NCBI GenBank assembly: GCA_021847385.1 | Contig: JAJZTV010000111.1 | Span: 1 to 6,871 of the forward strand | Source of the DNA: Pseudomonadota bacterium | GTDB taxonomy: Bacteria > Pseudomonadota > Gammaproteobacteria > Burkholderiales > Thiobacillaceae | Direction of reading: 5' to 3' | Length of the DNA: 6,871 nt | Shown: piece by piece, positions 1-6,871 of the stretch | Layout: the number at the start of each line of letters is the position of its first letter | How positions within the stretch are numbered: position 1 is the stretch's first letter | Translations under genes and position numbers: made by a program | The notes under the pieces: generated by a model | Told to the model about the DNA's origin: nothing | Seen by the model: the letters and a program-made list of their open reading frames with translations, nothing else | The model's database searches: none

Positions 1-1267
1 GGCGGGCACTGACCAGCACACGCGATTCCAGCGAGGCGGTGGCCTTGTTGTAGGCCTCGGTCGCCTGAGTCAGATTCTTGCCGACGCTGGACCAGTGCGC
101 GGCCATCACGCCCAGGCGCTCGTACAATTCCTTGCCCAGTTCGCTGATCTTGCGCGCGTTCTCGGCCAGGCTCTCCTGGCGCCAGCCGAAATACACCGCC
201 TTGAGCAGCGCAAGCAGCGTGGTCGGCGTCGCCAGAATGACTTTGTGTTCGTTGGCGTATTCGATCAGTTGCGGATCTTCCTGCAAGGCGGCGCTGAAGA
301 AGGCCTCGCCCGGCAGGAACAGCACGACGAACTCGGGCGCCGGCTGAAACTGGTCCCAATAGGCCTTGGCGCCCAACTCCTTCACATGCTCGCGCACGTG
401 ACGGGCGAACTGCTTGATGTGTCGGCCGCGCGCCTCGTCGGTCTCGCTCTCGGCCGCCTCCAGGAAGGCGGCGATCGGCGCCTTGGAATCGAGCACCACG
501 CTCTTGCCGCCGGGCAGCTTGACCAGCATGTCCGGCCGCTGGCGGCGGCCGTCGACCTCGGCCGTCTCCTGCTCGAAGAAATCGCAATGGGCCTGCATGC
601 CGGCCATCTCGACCACCCGCTGCAACTGCACTTCGCCCCAGCGGCCGCGCACCTCGGGCCGATGCAGCGCGCGCACCAGGCGGCCGGTCTCCTGCTTCAA
701 GCTGTCTTGCGCCGCCATCATGCCCTTCACCTGCTCGGTCAGGCTGGCATAGGCCCCGGCACGCTGACGCTCGATTTCCTGGGTTTGCAGGCCGAGTTTT
801 TCCAGCGCATCGTGGATGGGTTTGACCAGAACATCGACCGCCTGGCGGCGCGCCTCCAAGTCGCCCTTGGCCGTCTCCTGGAAGGTGGCGAGGTTCTGCT
901 TGGCCAATTCCAGAAAGGCCTGGTTGTTGCTCTTGAGCGCCTCGGCCGACAAGGCCTGGAAGGCATCGGCCAACTTCTGCTCGGCGCCTTGCAGCAAGGC
1001 GATCTTCTCGGCGGCGGCGGCCTGTTCGCTTGCCAATTGCGCCGCGAGCCGCGCGGCCTGCGCCTTCAGTTCGCCCGCTTCGGCTTGCAGCTTGTTGAAC
1101 TGCGCGTCCTTATCGGCTTGACCGCGGCGAGCCTCTTCGACAAAGCGTTCGGCCTGCTCGGCCCGGGCCTGGAGTGCGGCCTGCTCGGCCAAGCCACGGC
1201 CACGCAGCCAAAGCAGGCCGGCCAAGCCGATCAACAAGCCGATGATGAAGGCGATGGCGAGGTCCAT
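1..1267 (-). CDS. rmuC: DNA recombination protein RmuC, C-terminus cut by window edge
   Basis: RmuC is a predicted nuclease-like protein. In E. coli it limits recombination between short inverted repeats, and the family core has been predicted to have a PD-(D/E)xK-like fold. Translating the minus strand from ATG at 1267 gives 422 visible residues. Residues 4-21 are one hydrophobic segment, probably a membrane anchor. About 25-190 is Ala/Glu/Gln/Lys-rich and looks coiled-coil. The conserved core follows: RGRWGEVQLQ (207-216), RPDMLVKLPGG (244-254), VVLDSKAP (257-264), the FLPGEAFF segment (317-324), ATPTTLLALLKAV (346-358), then GWRQE and a conserved N370. D246, D260 and K262 are the candidate active-site residues. 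E. coli RmuC is about 475 residues, so roughly 50 are missing to the left. The start is preceded by a modest AAGAAAG ribosome site (1276-1282) and puts the membrane segment at the very N-terminus, as usual in the family. It is transcribed away from the regulator gene. Family assignment is firm; the biochemical activity is inferred from the family. Confidence 0.95.
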   Translation of the reverse strand, partial: MDLAIAFIIGLLIGLAGLLWLRGRGLAEQAALQARAEQAERFVEEARRGQADKDAQFNKLQAEAGELKAQAARLAAQLASEQAAAAEKIALLQGAEQKLADAFQALSAEALKSNNQAFLELAKQNLATFQETAKGDLEARRQAVDVLVKPIHDALEKLGLQTQEIERQRAGAYASLTEQVKGMMAAQDSLKQETGRLVRALHRPEVRGRWGEVQLQRVVEMAGMQAHCDFFEQETAEVDGRRQRPDMLVKLPGGKSVVLDSKAPIAAFLEAAESETDEARGRHIKQFARHVREHVKELGAKAYWDQFQPAPEFVVLFLPGEAFFSAALQEDPQLIEYANEHKVILATPTTLLALLKAVYFGWRQESLAENARKISELGKELYERLGVMAAHWSSVGKNLTQATEAYNKATASLESRVLVSAR

Positions 1268-1297
1268 CCGCGAATCTTTCTTTAACTAGATAAGCCG

Positions 1298-1326
1298 ATG
1301 ATACCGGTGCGAGGCCGCCATGACGA
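1298..1326 (-). promoter_or_regulatory. Candidate sigma-70 promoter for rmuC
   Basis: On the minus strand, TCGTCA (1326-1321, four of six matches to TTGACA) lies exactly 17 bases upstream of TATCAT (1303-1298, five of six matches to TATAAT). Transcription would begin near 1291, giving a leader of about 24 bases before the rmuC ATG at 1267. Spacing and position are good, but the -35 is imperfect and short matches arise by chance, so this is only a candidate. Confidence 0.4.
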
Positions 1327-1390
1327 ATGGGCCAGGCCACGACCATGCCGTCAGCCAGGAATCCTGCGCCTTTTGCGGCAAAGCAATACA

Positions 1391-2218
1391 ATGCTGGCTG
1401 TCGAAGCGACGCTTGGCCTGTCAAGCACCCGCCCCATGCGCAAGGAAGACCTCGAGCAAATTCATATCTTGTGGGACCAACTGGCGGATTTCGAGGCTGC
1501 CGATATGGATGTCGCCTTAGAACACTTAATGACAGCCTTATGCCAATTGATCGATGCCCAGAATGTCACCTGGATTGGCGCCGTGCGCCTGGACAACAGC
1601 TGTTCCGACGATCCGGTGCACGGCTGGCGGGTTCGCCATGTTCGCTTTCTCCACACCTTTCCGTCGCGCGACGAAGCCGTCAAGGAACAGATAAAAGGGC
1701 TGGAGCAGAGCGACATGGTGGATGACACCACGGTACGCAATGTCGCCCTGGCTGGCACATTCAGAGCCAATCGACTATGCGACCTGGTGCCGCATGAATG
1801 GTTCAGTTCCGACTATTATTATCGCTATTATCGTAATTTTGGATACAGCGATGCCATCTGGGTCGCTTTTCCGGTAAACCCGGACGCCGAGCCCTACTTC
1901 GGCATTTATCGCGACCTCGACCACGAGCCGTTCACGGTCGAGGAGCGGGATACGGTAGCCTACGCCCTGCGCGGGCTAAAGTGGTTTCACCGCCGCACTC
2001 TGCTCAGCCATGGTCTGCTGGTCGCCACTTCCCCGCTTTCCCCCGCCGAACGCAAGGCGATGCATCTCCTGCTCACCGGCATGGCGGAAAAGGAAATCGC
2101 CCAACAACTCGGACTTGCCGTCTCTACCACTCACCAACATATCACCAGCCTATTCCGCAAATTCAACGTAAGCAGCCGCGCCGCCCTGATGAGTTTGTGG
2201 CTGAACCGCCCCGCCTGA
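1391..2218 (+). CDS. LuxR-family (GerE helix-turn-helix) transcriptional regulator
   Basis: This is a cytoplasmic DNA-binding regulator of 275 residues from the chosen start. Residues 216-271 form a typical LuxR/GerE domain: LSPAERKAM, then KEIAQQLGLAVSTTHQHI as scaffold and recognition helices, then FRKFNVSSRAAL. The N-terminal 200 residues have alternating helix- and strand-like segments, including WIGAVRL (61-67) and IWVAFPVN (156-163), as in a small sensory fold. I see no phosphoacceptor receiver domain and cannot assign a ligand. An aromatic cluster, DYYYRYYRNFGY (141-152), stands out. The start is uncertain. The frame is open from ATG 1298, but the first 31 residues are Arg/Pro-rich and look non-coding. 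ATG 1391 and ATG 1436 (MRKEDLEQ, 260 residues) are both plausible and neither has a clear ribosome site. TACAAT overlapping 1391 could be a -10 element, which would favour 1436. It lies divergent from rmuC and 88 bases before the exported-protein gene on the same strand, which makes that gene a candidate target or operon partner. Confidence 0.85.
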   Translation: MLAVEATLGLSSTRPMRKEDLEQIHILWDQLADFEAADMDVALEHLMTALCQLIDAQNVTWIGAVRLDNSCSDDPVHGWRVRHVRFLHTFPSRDEAVKEQIKGLEQSDMVDDTTVRNVALAGTFRANRLCDLVPHEWFSSDYYYRYYRNFGYSDAIWVAFPVNPDAEPYFGIYRDLDHEPFTVEERDTVAYALRGLKWFHRRTLLSHGLLVATSPLSPAERKAMHLLLTGMAEKEIAQQLGLAVSTTHQHITSLFRKFNVSSRAALMSLWLNRPA

Positions 2219-2227
2219 AATTTCTTC

Positions 2228-2249
2228 ATATCCTCTATTTAGGGGATAT
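2228..2249. promoter_or_regulatory. 22-base inverted repeat in the gap between regulator and exported-protein gene
   Basis: ATATCCTC (2228-2235) pairs with GGGGATAT (2242-2249) as an 8-base stem, with one T-G wobble if formed in RNA, around the loop TATTTA. It starts 9 bases after the regulator stop and ends 57 bases before the next ATG. No T-run follows on either strand, so it is a poor intrinsic terminator. Its size and location also suit an operator for a dimeric regulator, possibly the LuxR-type protein encoded just upstream. The dyad is seen directly; its role is inferred. Confidence 0.4.
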
Positions 2250-2291
2250 CACAAATTAATAGCCCATCTCAAAATTCTCGGCACCAATATT

Positions 2292-2298
2292 AGAGAAG
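2292..2298 (+). promoter_or_regulatory. Ribosome binding site for the exported-protein gene
   Basis: AGAGAAG is a partial Shine-Dalgarno match, 8 bases before ATG 2307. Together with the signal peptide that begins right after this Met, it fixes the start. Confidence 0.6.
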
Positions 2299-2306
2299 TC
2301 GACGCT

Positions 2307-5171
2307 ATGCCCTGTTTTCCGTTGTTATTCCGTAGCGGGTGTCGTTCCGCGCGATTTCTGCCGGCGCTGCTGTTGCTGTCGCCGTTGATCGTCCAGGCCG
2401 ACTGGAACGTCACCGTCGGGGCGGCGAGCAGCAACGGCGCCTGGTCGGGTGCCAGTCCCGATGTGTGGACGCCCAGCGCCAGCGGAGCCACGGTGTCCGC
2501 CACGGAAATCAACACGCGGCTCGACGCCGGCACGCCGGTGGAGATCAAGGCGGTGGCGGGCAGCGGAGCGGAGGCCGGCAATATCGTGATTTCCCAACCG
2601 ATCATCTCGACCCACGCCAGCGCGAATCTCACGCTTACGCCGGGGGCCGGGGGAAGCTATACGGTGAAATCGCCGGTGACCCTGTCCGGTGCGAGTCCCA
2701 GCCTGACCATCGCGGCCGCCGCCTATACCGTGGTCAACAGCGCGGCCGCCCTGCAGAACATGAATACCGGGCTTTCCACCAATTATGCCTTGGGCAGCGA
2801 TATCGACGCTTCGAGCATCGCGAATTTCAGTCCGGTGGGCGACAACATCACTAAATTCACAGGCAACTTCACCGGCCTTGGCCACACCGTCAGCGGACTG
2901 ACCATCAACCGGACGACGACCAATTATGTAGGTCTGTTCGGCTACGCGACCGGCACGCTGCGCGATGTCGGGCTGCTCAACAGCAGCATCGCCGGGCAAA
3001 TGGTCGTGGGAACGCTGGCGGGGCGCAGCGACGGCGCCATCAGCTTCAGCTATGCCGACGGCGGCAGCGTGACCAGCCAGCAGAATATTGCCGGCGGCCT
3101 GGTCGGCCAGGCGAACGGGGCCATCGCCACCAGCTATGCCAACGTCAGCGTGACCGGCGCCAGTAATGGCGTCAGCTCCACAGCGATCGGCGGGCTGGCG
3201 GGTTCGCTGCTGAGCAGCGGCAGTATCAGCAATAGCTATGCCACCGGCAGCGTAAGCGGAGGAACCGACGTGGGCGGCCTGGCGGGGCAAATCAATGCCA
3301 ATGTAACCAATTGCTACGCTACCGGAGCGCTGAGTTGGACTGCTTCGGGCGGTGGGCTGATCGGCCTCGTGTCCTCCGGTACGGTCAGCAATAGTTATTG
3401 GAACAAGGCGACTACAGGCAAGAGCAGCAGTGCCGGCGGAACGGGAGTCGGCACCACGGTGCTGATGCAGACGCAATCGACCTTTTCCGGTTTCGACTTC
3501 AGCAATACCTGGCGGATTTATGCGGGGCATACCTATCCATTGCTCAAGCATTTTTTGACTCCGCTGACCGTGACCGCGGGCAATTACAGTCTCGGTTATA
3601 ACGGTTCGGCTTACACTGCCACCTTAAACAACCCCAGCTATTCGGTGAGCGGTGCCGCCTCGTCCGGTCATTTGTTCAATCTCTCCAATGCCTACAATAG
3701 TCCGGTCTCGGTTGGCAGCTATACGCCCGACCTGTATTCCGACCAGCGTGGCTACGACATCACCTATTCGGGCGGTACGCTCACGATCGTGGTAATTCCG
3801 CCCGATCCGCCTCACGTATATGCCTCCGCCGGGGTGGAAACCACCCTGAGCGATACCACACCCGTTACCGCAAGACCTGGCAGTATCCTGGTTATTCCTA
3901 CCGGCGCAAACGTTGCGGGTGTCTCCATCACGCTGAGCGGGCCGACTGGCGGCGAGAGTGCCGCGCCGATCACCTTCCGAATCGGCGGGTTGACGATTAC
4001 CTTGAGCGGTTACACCCCCGGCCTGGTAGTGACCTTCAAAAAAGTGCGCGTCAACGGGCTTGAGCGGCTGGTGTTGGCGGTGGACAGCGGTCGCCTCACC
4101 CTCAGTGCCGCCGCCGGCCAACCCCTGATGACGCTCAATGGCAGCGCCACCCTGACGGCCGGCGACGGTGGCACATCGGTGAACTTTAGCGCCAACGGCG
4201 ACGGTAGCGGCTACATCGCCGTCACCGACGGCTCCATTGTGTTGTCGGCCAATGCCTTCGCCGCGACCGGCGGCTATGCCGCGCTCAAGGACGGCAAGCT
4301 CTATGCCGGCGAAGTGGCCACCTTCGACAGTGCCGGCAAGATCACCGGCGCCCATGTCGGCAGCGTGGACGGCAACGCCGGTCTGTTCGGCGACCCACTC
4401 GGCCAGTTGAGCCCCACCGATCCGACGGCCAGGATCAACCTCCATGGCAAGGCGGCTCGCGTTTCCACCGGCCAGGACTTTACCGATGCCTTGGCCATCG
4501 TGCTGGGCGTGGAATTCACAAGCGCCGGCCAGAATGCCGACGGCGTGCTGCGCCTGAAGTTCGCCGGCGGCACCGTGAATGCCTTGCCGATCGGCACCTT
4601 GCTCATCGACACCGGGCGCGCCGACGGCGTCGTCGTGCGCGACGACGGGACGGTAGAGGTCACGGTGGACGGCATCGTCGTCACCTTCGTACCAGCCGTG
4701 ACCAACATGAACGAATTGCTCGGTCTGTTGCCCCCAGGCACCACGGCACAGACTAGCCACGAAGGCGTGATCACCGTTTCGACGCAAGAAAAGCGATACT
4801 GGCTGCGCCCGGCCTGGCTTGCCACTGCAACAAGCACAACGAAAGGCTTGATTCAGTCGCAAACCTCGATACTGTTCGAGGATGGCACGGATAGTTATAC
4901 GCTATTGCCGTCCTTCGCCGATTTCGCGGCATTGCGCCATGCGATCAACCAGGAGCTGCCCGACGCGACGCTCAGCCTCAATGCCGACGGCAGCGCCAGC
5001 CTGAGCATACAAGGGAAAAACTATGTCCTGAAACCCCTCATGGCGCATGACATCAAGCTAGGCACGGACAGCGCAATCCGCATCTTGAGCGGCCAGCACT
5101 GGTGGCAAGACTCCGACGGCCGATTGTTACTCAATGTCGGTGGCGTCACACAGGCCTTCACCGTGCAATAA
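2307..5171 (+). CDS. Large exported GLUG-repeat / MBG-domain protein, adhesin-like, function unknown
   Basis: This 954-residue protein has a Sec signal peptide: Arg-containing n-region, hydrophobic FLPALLLLSPLIV (17-29), probable cleavage after VQA (29-31). Residues 32-200 are Gly/Ser/Thr/Ala-rich and beta-strand-like, with LGHTVSGLTI (191-200) of the kind that precedes GLUG repeats in filamentous-haemagglutinin-like proteins. About six GLUG-type repeats follow (207-371), then WRIYAGHTYPLL (402-413) and an MBG-like domain (about 419-495). Residues 500-735 are Gly-rich and I cannot assign them. From 745 to the end a DG-x-L-x-V-x-G motif recurs about every 40 residues. There is one cysteine in the GLUG region (336) and two in the signal peptide. 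I see no N-terminal two-partner-secretion domain, C-terminal beta-barrel, LPXTG, PEP-CTERM motif or lipobox. ATG 2307 has AGAGAAG (2292-2298) 8 bases upstream. These domains are known from adhesins and other surface proteins, so an extracellular or cell-surface role is inferred. It lies downstream of a LuxR-type regulator and convergent with the ABC operon. Confidence 0.85.
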   Translation: MPCFPLLFRSGCRSARFLPALLLLSPLIVQADWNVTVGAASSNGAWSGASPDVWTPSASGATVSATEINTRLDAGTPVEIKAVAGSGAEAGNIVISQPIISTHASANLTLTPGAGGSYTVKSPVTLSGASPSLTIAAAAYTVVNSAAALQNMNTGLSTNYALGSDIDASSIANFSPVGDNITKFTGNFTGLGHTVSGLTINRTTTNYVGLFGYATGTLRDVGLLNSSIAGQMVVGTLAGRSDGAISFSYADGGSVTSQQNIAGGLVGQANGAIATSYANVSVTGASNGVSSTAIGGLAGSLLSSGSISNSYATGSVSGGTDVGGLAGQINANVTNCYATGALSWTASGGGLIGLVSSGTVSNSYWNKATTGKSSSAGGTGVGTTVLMQTQSTFSGFDFSNTWRIYAGHTYPLLKHFLTPLTVTAGNYSLGYNGSAYTATLNNPSYSVSGAASSGHLFNLSNAYNSPVSVGSYTPDLYSDQRGYDITYSGGTLTIVVIPPDPPHVYASAGVETTLSDTTPVTARPGSILVIPTGANVAGVSITLSGPTGGESAAPITFRIGGLTITLSGYTPGLVVTFKKVRVNGLERLVLAVDSGRLTLSAAAGQPLMTLNGSATLTAGDGGTSVNFSANGDGSGYIAVTDGSIVLSANAFAATGGYAALKDGKLYAGEVATFDSAGKITGAHVGSVDGNAGLFGDPLGQLSPTDPTARINLHGKAARVSTGQDFTDALAIVLGVEFTSAGQNADGVLRLKFAGGTVNALPIGTLLIDTGRADGVVVRDDGTVEVTVDGIVVTFVPAVTNMNELLGLLPPGTTAQTSHEGVITVSTQEKRYWLRPAWLATATSTTKGLIQSQTSILFEDGTDSYTLLPSFADFAALRHAINQELPDATLSLNADGSASLSIQGKNYVLKPLMAHDIKLGTDSAIRILSGQHWWQDSDGRLLLNVGGVTQAFTVQ
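2925..3419 (+). repeat. GLUG-type tandem repeats inside the exported protein
   Basis: About six units of roughly 23-34 residues start at protein residues 207, 233, 261, 294, 322 and 348. Typical cores are IAGGLVG, IGGLAGS, VGGLAGQ and GGGLIGL, followed some 8-12 residues later by SYAN, SYATG, CYATG or SYWN. At the DNA level the recurring core AGCTATGCC and its variants occur at 3048, 3132, 3234, 3312 and 3393, so spacing is 78-102 bases and the copies have diverged. The first two units are the most degenerate. GLUG repeats are known from bacterial surface and secreted proteins, where they probably build extended beta structure. Confidence 0.75.
3561..3791 (+). other. MBG-like beta domain in the exported protein
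   Basis: Residues 419-495 begin PLTVTAGNYSLGYNGSAYT and end YDITYSGGTLTI. The LTVTA opening, a central NAYNSPVSVGSYTPDL stretch and a closing YSGGTLTI match the general look of the small MBG-type beta domains that follow GLUG repeats in large bacterial surface proteins. It may act as a spacer between the repeat region and the unassigned C-terminal half. The assignment is by eye. Confidence 0.55.
4539..5168 (+). repeat. Degenerate C-terminal repeat of about 40 residues (six DG-hairpin copies)
   Basis: From residue 745 to the C-terminus a motif close to [DE]-G-x(3)-[LIV]-x-[VIF]-x-G-x(4)-[VL]-x-P recurs. Copies begin at D745 (DGVLRLKFAGG), D780 (DGTVEVTVDGIVVTFVP), E819 (EGVITVSTQEKRYWLRP), D859 (DGTDSYTLLP, shortened), D894 (DGSASLSIQGKNYVLKP) and D937 (DGRLLLNVGGVTQAFTVQ, the protein end). 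Spacings are 35, 39, 40, 35 and 43 residues. Between copies, Leu-rich segments with LPP or LP recur (LLGLLPPGT at 804-812 and INQELPDAT at 880-888). This looks like a repeated beta-hairpin module. I do not recognise a named family. Confidence 0.5.
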
Positions 5172-5177
5172 ACAGCA

Positions 5178-5209
5178 TTGCCATAACCCGGCTTAAGCGG
5201 CTATGGCAA
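5178..5209. terminator. Imperfect hairpin between convergent genes, possible bidirectional terminator
   Basis: TTGCCATA (5178-5185) pairs perfectly with TATGGCAA (5202-5209). One mismatch and two further G-C pairs extend the stem, and the loop contains the palindrome GCTTAAGC. It begins 7 bases after the exported-protein stop and ends 24 bases from the stop of the convergent permease gene, the expected place for a shared terminator. Neither side has a real T-run, so intrinsic termination would be weak. Confidence 0.4.
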
Positions 5210-5233
5210 CGGTCTGCGGTAGCAGAGCTGCGA

Positions 5234-6462
5234 TCAGTCGTGGCGCAAGGCCTCGACCGGCGACAGGCTGGCCGCCCGACGGGCCGGGTAGAGGCCGAAG
5301 AAGATGCCGATGCCGACGGCGAAGCCGAACGACAGCAAGATCGAGCCCGCGGTTACCACCACCACCATGTCGGCCAGACCGCTGGCCAGCCAAGCACCGC
5401 CCACACCGAGCAGCACGCCGAGCAGGCCGCCGGCAAGGCAGATGATCACGGCCTCGAACAGGAACTGGGCCAGGATGTCGTAGCGACGGGCGCCGATGGC
5501 CATGCGGATGCCGATCTCGCGTGTGCGTTCGGTCACCGAGACCAGCATGATGTTCATAATGCCGATGCCGCCGACCAAGAGCGAAATCGAGGCGATGGCC
5601 CCGAGCATGACTGCCATGGCCTGGGCCGACTCGGCCTCGGCCTGGGCCGAGGCGGTGAGGTTGCGAATGGTGAAATCGTTGTCGGCCCCTTCGGACAGAC
5701 GATGGCGCTGGCGCAGCAACTGGGCCATTTCCCGCTCGGCATCGGCCATGGCCGCGAGCGAGGCGGCCTGCACCGAGATATAACGCACCGTGCCCGGAAA
5801 CGGATTGCCGAACAGTTTGCGCTGGGCCGTGGTCACCGGCACCAAGGCGGTGTCGTCCTGGTCGCGCCCGTCCAGGCTCTGGCCCTTGGCCTCGAGCAGG
5901 CCGATCACGCGGAACGGGCTGTTCTTGATGCGCACCATCTTGCCGATCGGGTCTTCCTCGCCGAACAGGTTCTCGGCCACGGTCTTGCCGAGCACGACCA
6001 CCCGGCTCGCGCCGCGGACATCGTTATCGTCGAAGACGTGGCCCGCTTCGAAATTCCAGCCGCGCACCGCGAAATAATCCGCCGTCGTGCCGTAGACCAG
6101 CGTGCTCCAGTTGTTGGCGCCGTAGACCATCTGTGCGCTGCCCTGGTAGGTCGGCGCCACCGCCGTGACCGAAGGCAGTTGGGCCAGGGCCTCGGCATCG
6201 CTCAGGGTCAACGTCGGCGTCGTGCCCGCACCGATGCGCAGGCCGCCCGAGGTGCTGGCGCCCGACAGCACGATGAACAGGTTGCTGCCCATGGAGGCGA
6301 TGGAACGTTCCACCGCCAATTGCGCACCGCGACCGATGGCGAGCATCAGCACCACCGCCGCCACGCCGATGACCATGCCGAGCATGGCCAGCGCCGTGCG
6401 CATGCGGTTCATGCCCATGGCGCGCAGCGCCTCGGTCAGCATAGCGGTAAAGGTCCCCAGTC

Positions 6463-6466
<4 letters not shown>
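5234..6466 (-). CDS. MacB/FtsX-type ABC transporter permease
   Basis: This is the inner-membrane permease of a MacB-like ABC system, 410 residues. Such systems do not move substrate through their own membrane segments like classical pumps. They use ATP-driven motion to drive periplasmic events, usually with a membrane-fusion protein and outer-membrane channel. Four membrane segments are visible: about 24-46, 284-308, 335-362 and 372-392. The large periplasmic region between the first two (about 47-283) includes PIGKMVRIKNSPFRVIGLL (173-191). Family marks are ERTREIGIRMAIGARRYDI (313-331) after the second segment and YPARRAASLSPVEALR (393-408) at the end. ATG 6466 overlaps the ATPase stop by ATGA, indicating translational coupling. 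E. coli MacB fuses both domains in about 650 residues; here they are separate, as in many bacterial homologues. The substrate cannot be read from sequence: macrolide, peptide, lipoprotein or siderophore roles are all known in the wider family. Confidence 0.92.

Positions 6467-6871
<405 letters not shown>

Noticed and set aside
95..1285. 396-codon open frame on the plus strand opposite rmuC
   Set aside because: It is antisense to a clearly conserved RmuC frame, and its translation is a His/Leu/Gly/Gln-rich low-information string typical of the reverse of GC-rich codons.
2228..2249. Rho-independent terminator for the regulator gene
   Set aside because: The stem is short and AT-containing, and it is followed by CACAAATTAAT rather than a T-run, so I kept it as a dyad of unknown role instead.
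2925..3419. CRISPR-like or tandem DNA repeat array
   Set aside because: The recurring AGCTATGCC cores encode protein repeats in one intact frame, with diverged sequence and irregular spacing.
2325..3551. 408-codon open frame on the minus strand inside the exported-protein gene
   Set aside because: The plus-strand frame has a signal peptide and GLUG repeats. The minus frame gives a Gly/Arg/Ala-rich string with no start context.
3624..4862. 412-codon open frame on the minus strand inside the exported-protein gene
   Set aside because: It is the same kind of codon-bias shadow, with no domain and no upstream signals.

Overview
The window is GC-rich bacterial DNA (about 60% by eye) with the long antisense open frames that such codon bias produces. 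The protein types (RmuC, a LuxR-type regulator, a GLUG/MBG surface-type protein, and a MacB-like ABC pair with separate ATPase and permease) fit a Gram-negative proteobacterium. The style suggests a betaproteobacterium, but that is an impression and no genus can be named. No RNA gene, insertion sequence, phage gene or CRISPR array is visible.

Layout: (1) Positions 1-1267, minus strand: rmuC, cut by the left edge, lacking only the end of its C-terminus. (2) Positions 1268-1390: a short divergent intergenic region with a plausible sigma-70 promoter for rmuC. (3) About 1391-2218, plus strand: a DNA-binding regulator with a C-terminal LuxR/GerE helix-turn-helix and an N-terminal domain I do not recognise. 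(4) Positions 2219-2306: an AT-rich 88-base gap holding a 22-base dyad. (5) Positions 2307-5171, plus strand: a 954-residue exported protein with a signal peptide, GLUG repeats, an MBG-like domain, an unrecognised middle region and a C-terminal tandem motif that I describe as a roughly 40-residue degenerate repeat. (6) Positions 5172-5233: a short convergent gap with an imperfect hairpin. (7) Positions 5234-6871, minus strand: a MacB/FtsX-type permease preceded by its ATP-binding subunit, overlapping by ATGA, with the ATPase cut by the right edge.

How they fit together: rmuC is a housekeeping genome-stability gene and probably unrelated to its neighbours. The ABC pair is one operon whose membrane-fusion partner would be expected beyond the right edge. 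The most interesting unit is the regulator followed on the same strand by the large exported protein. It could be a regulator-target pair or a two-gene operon; this is inferred from arrangement only. The exported protein lacks a visible two-partner-secretion domain, autotransporter barrel or surface anchor, so how it gets beyond the periplasm, if it does, is open.
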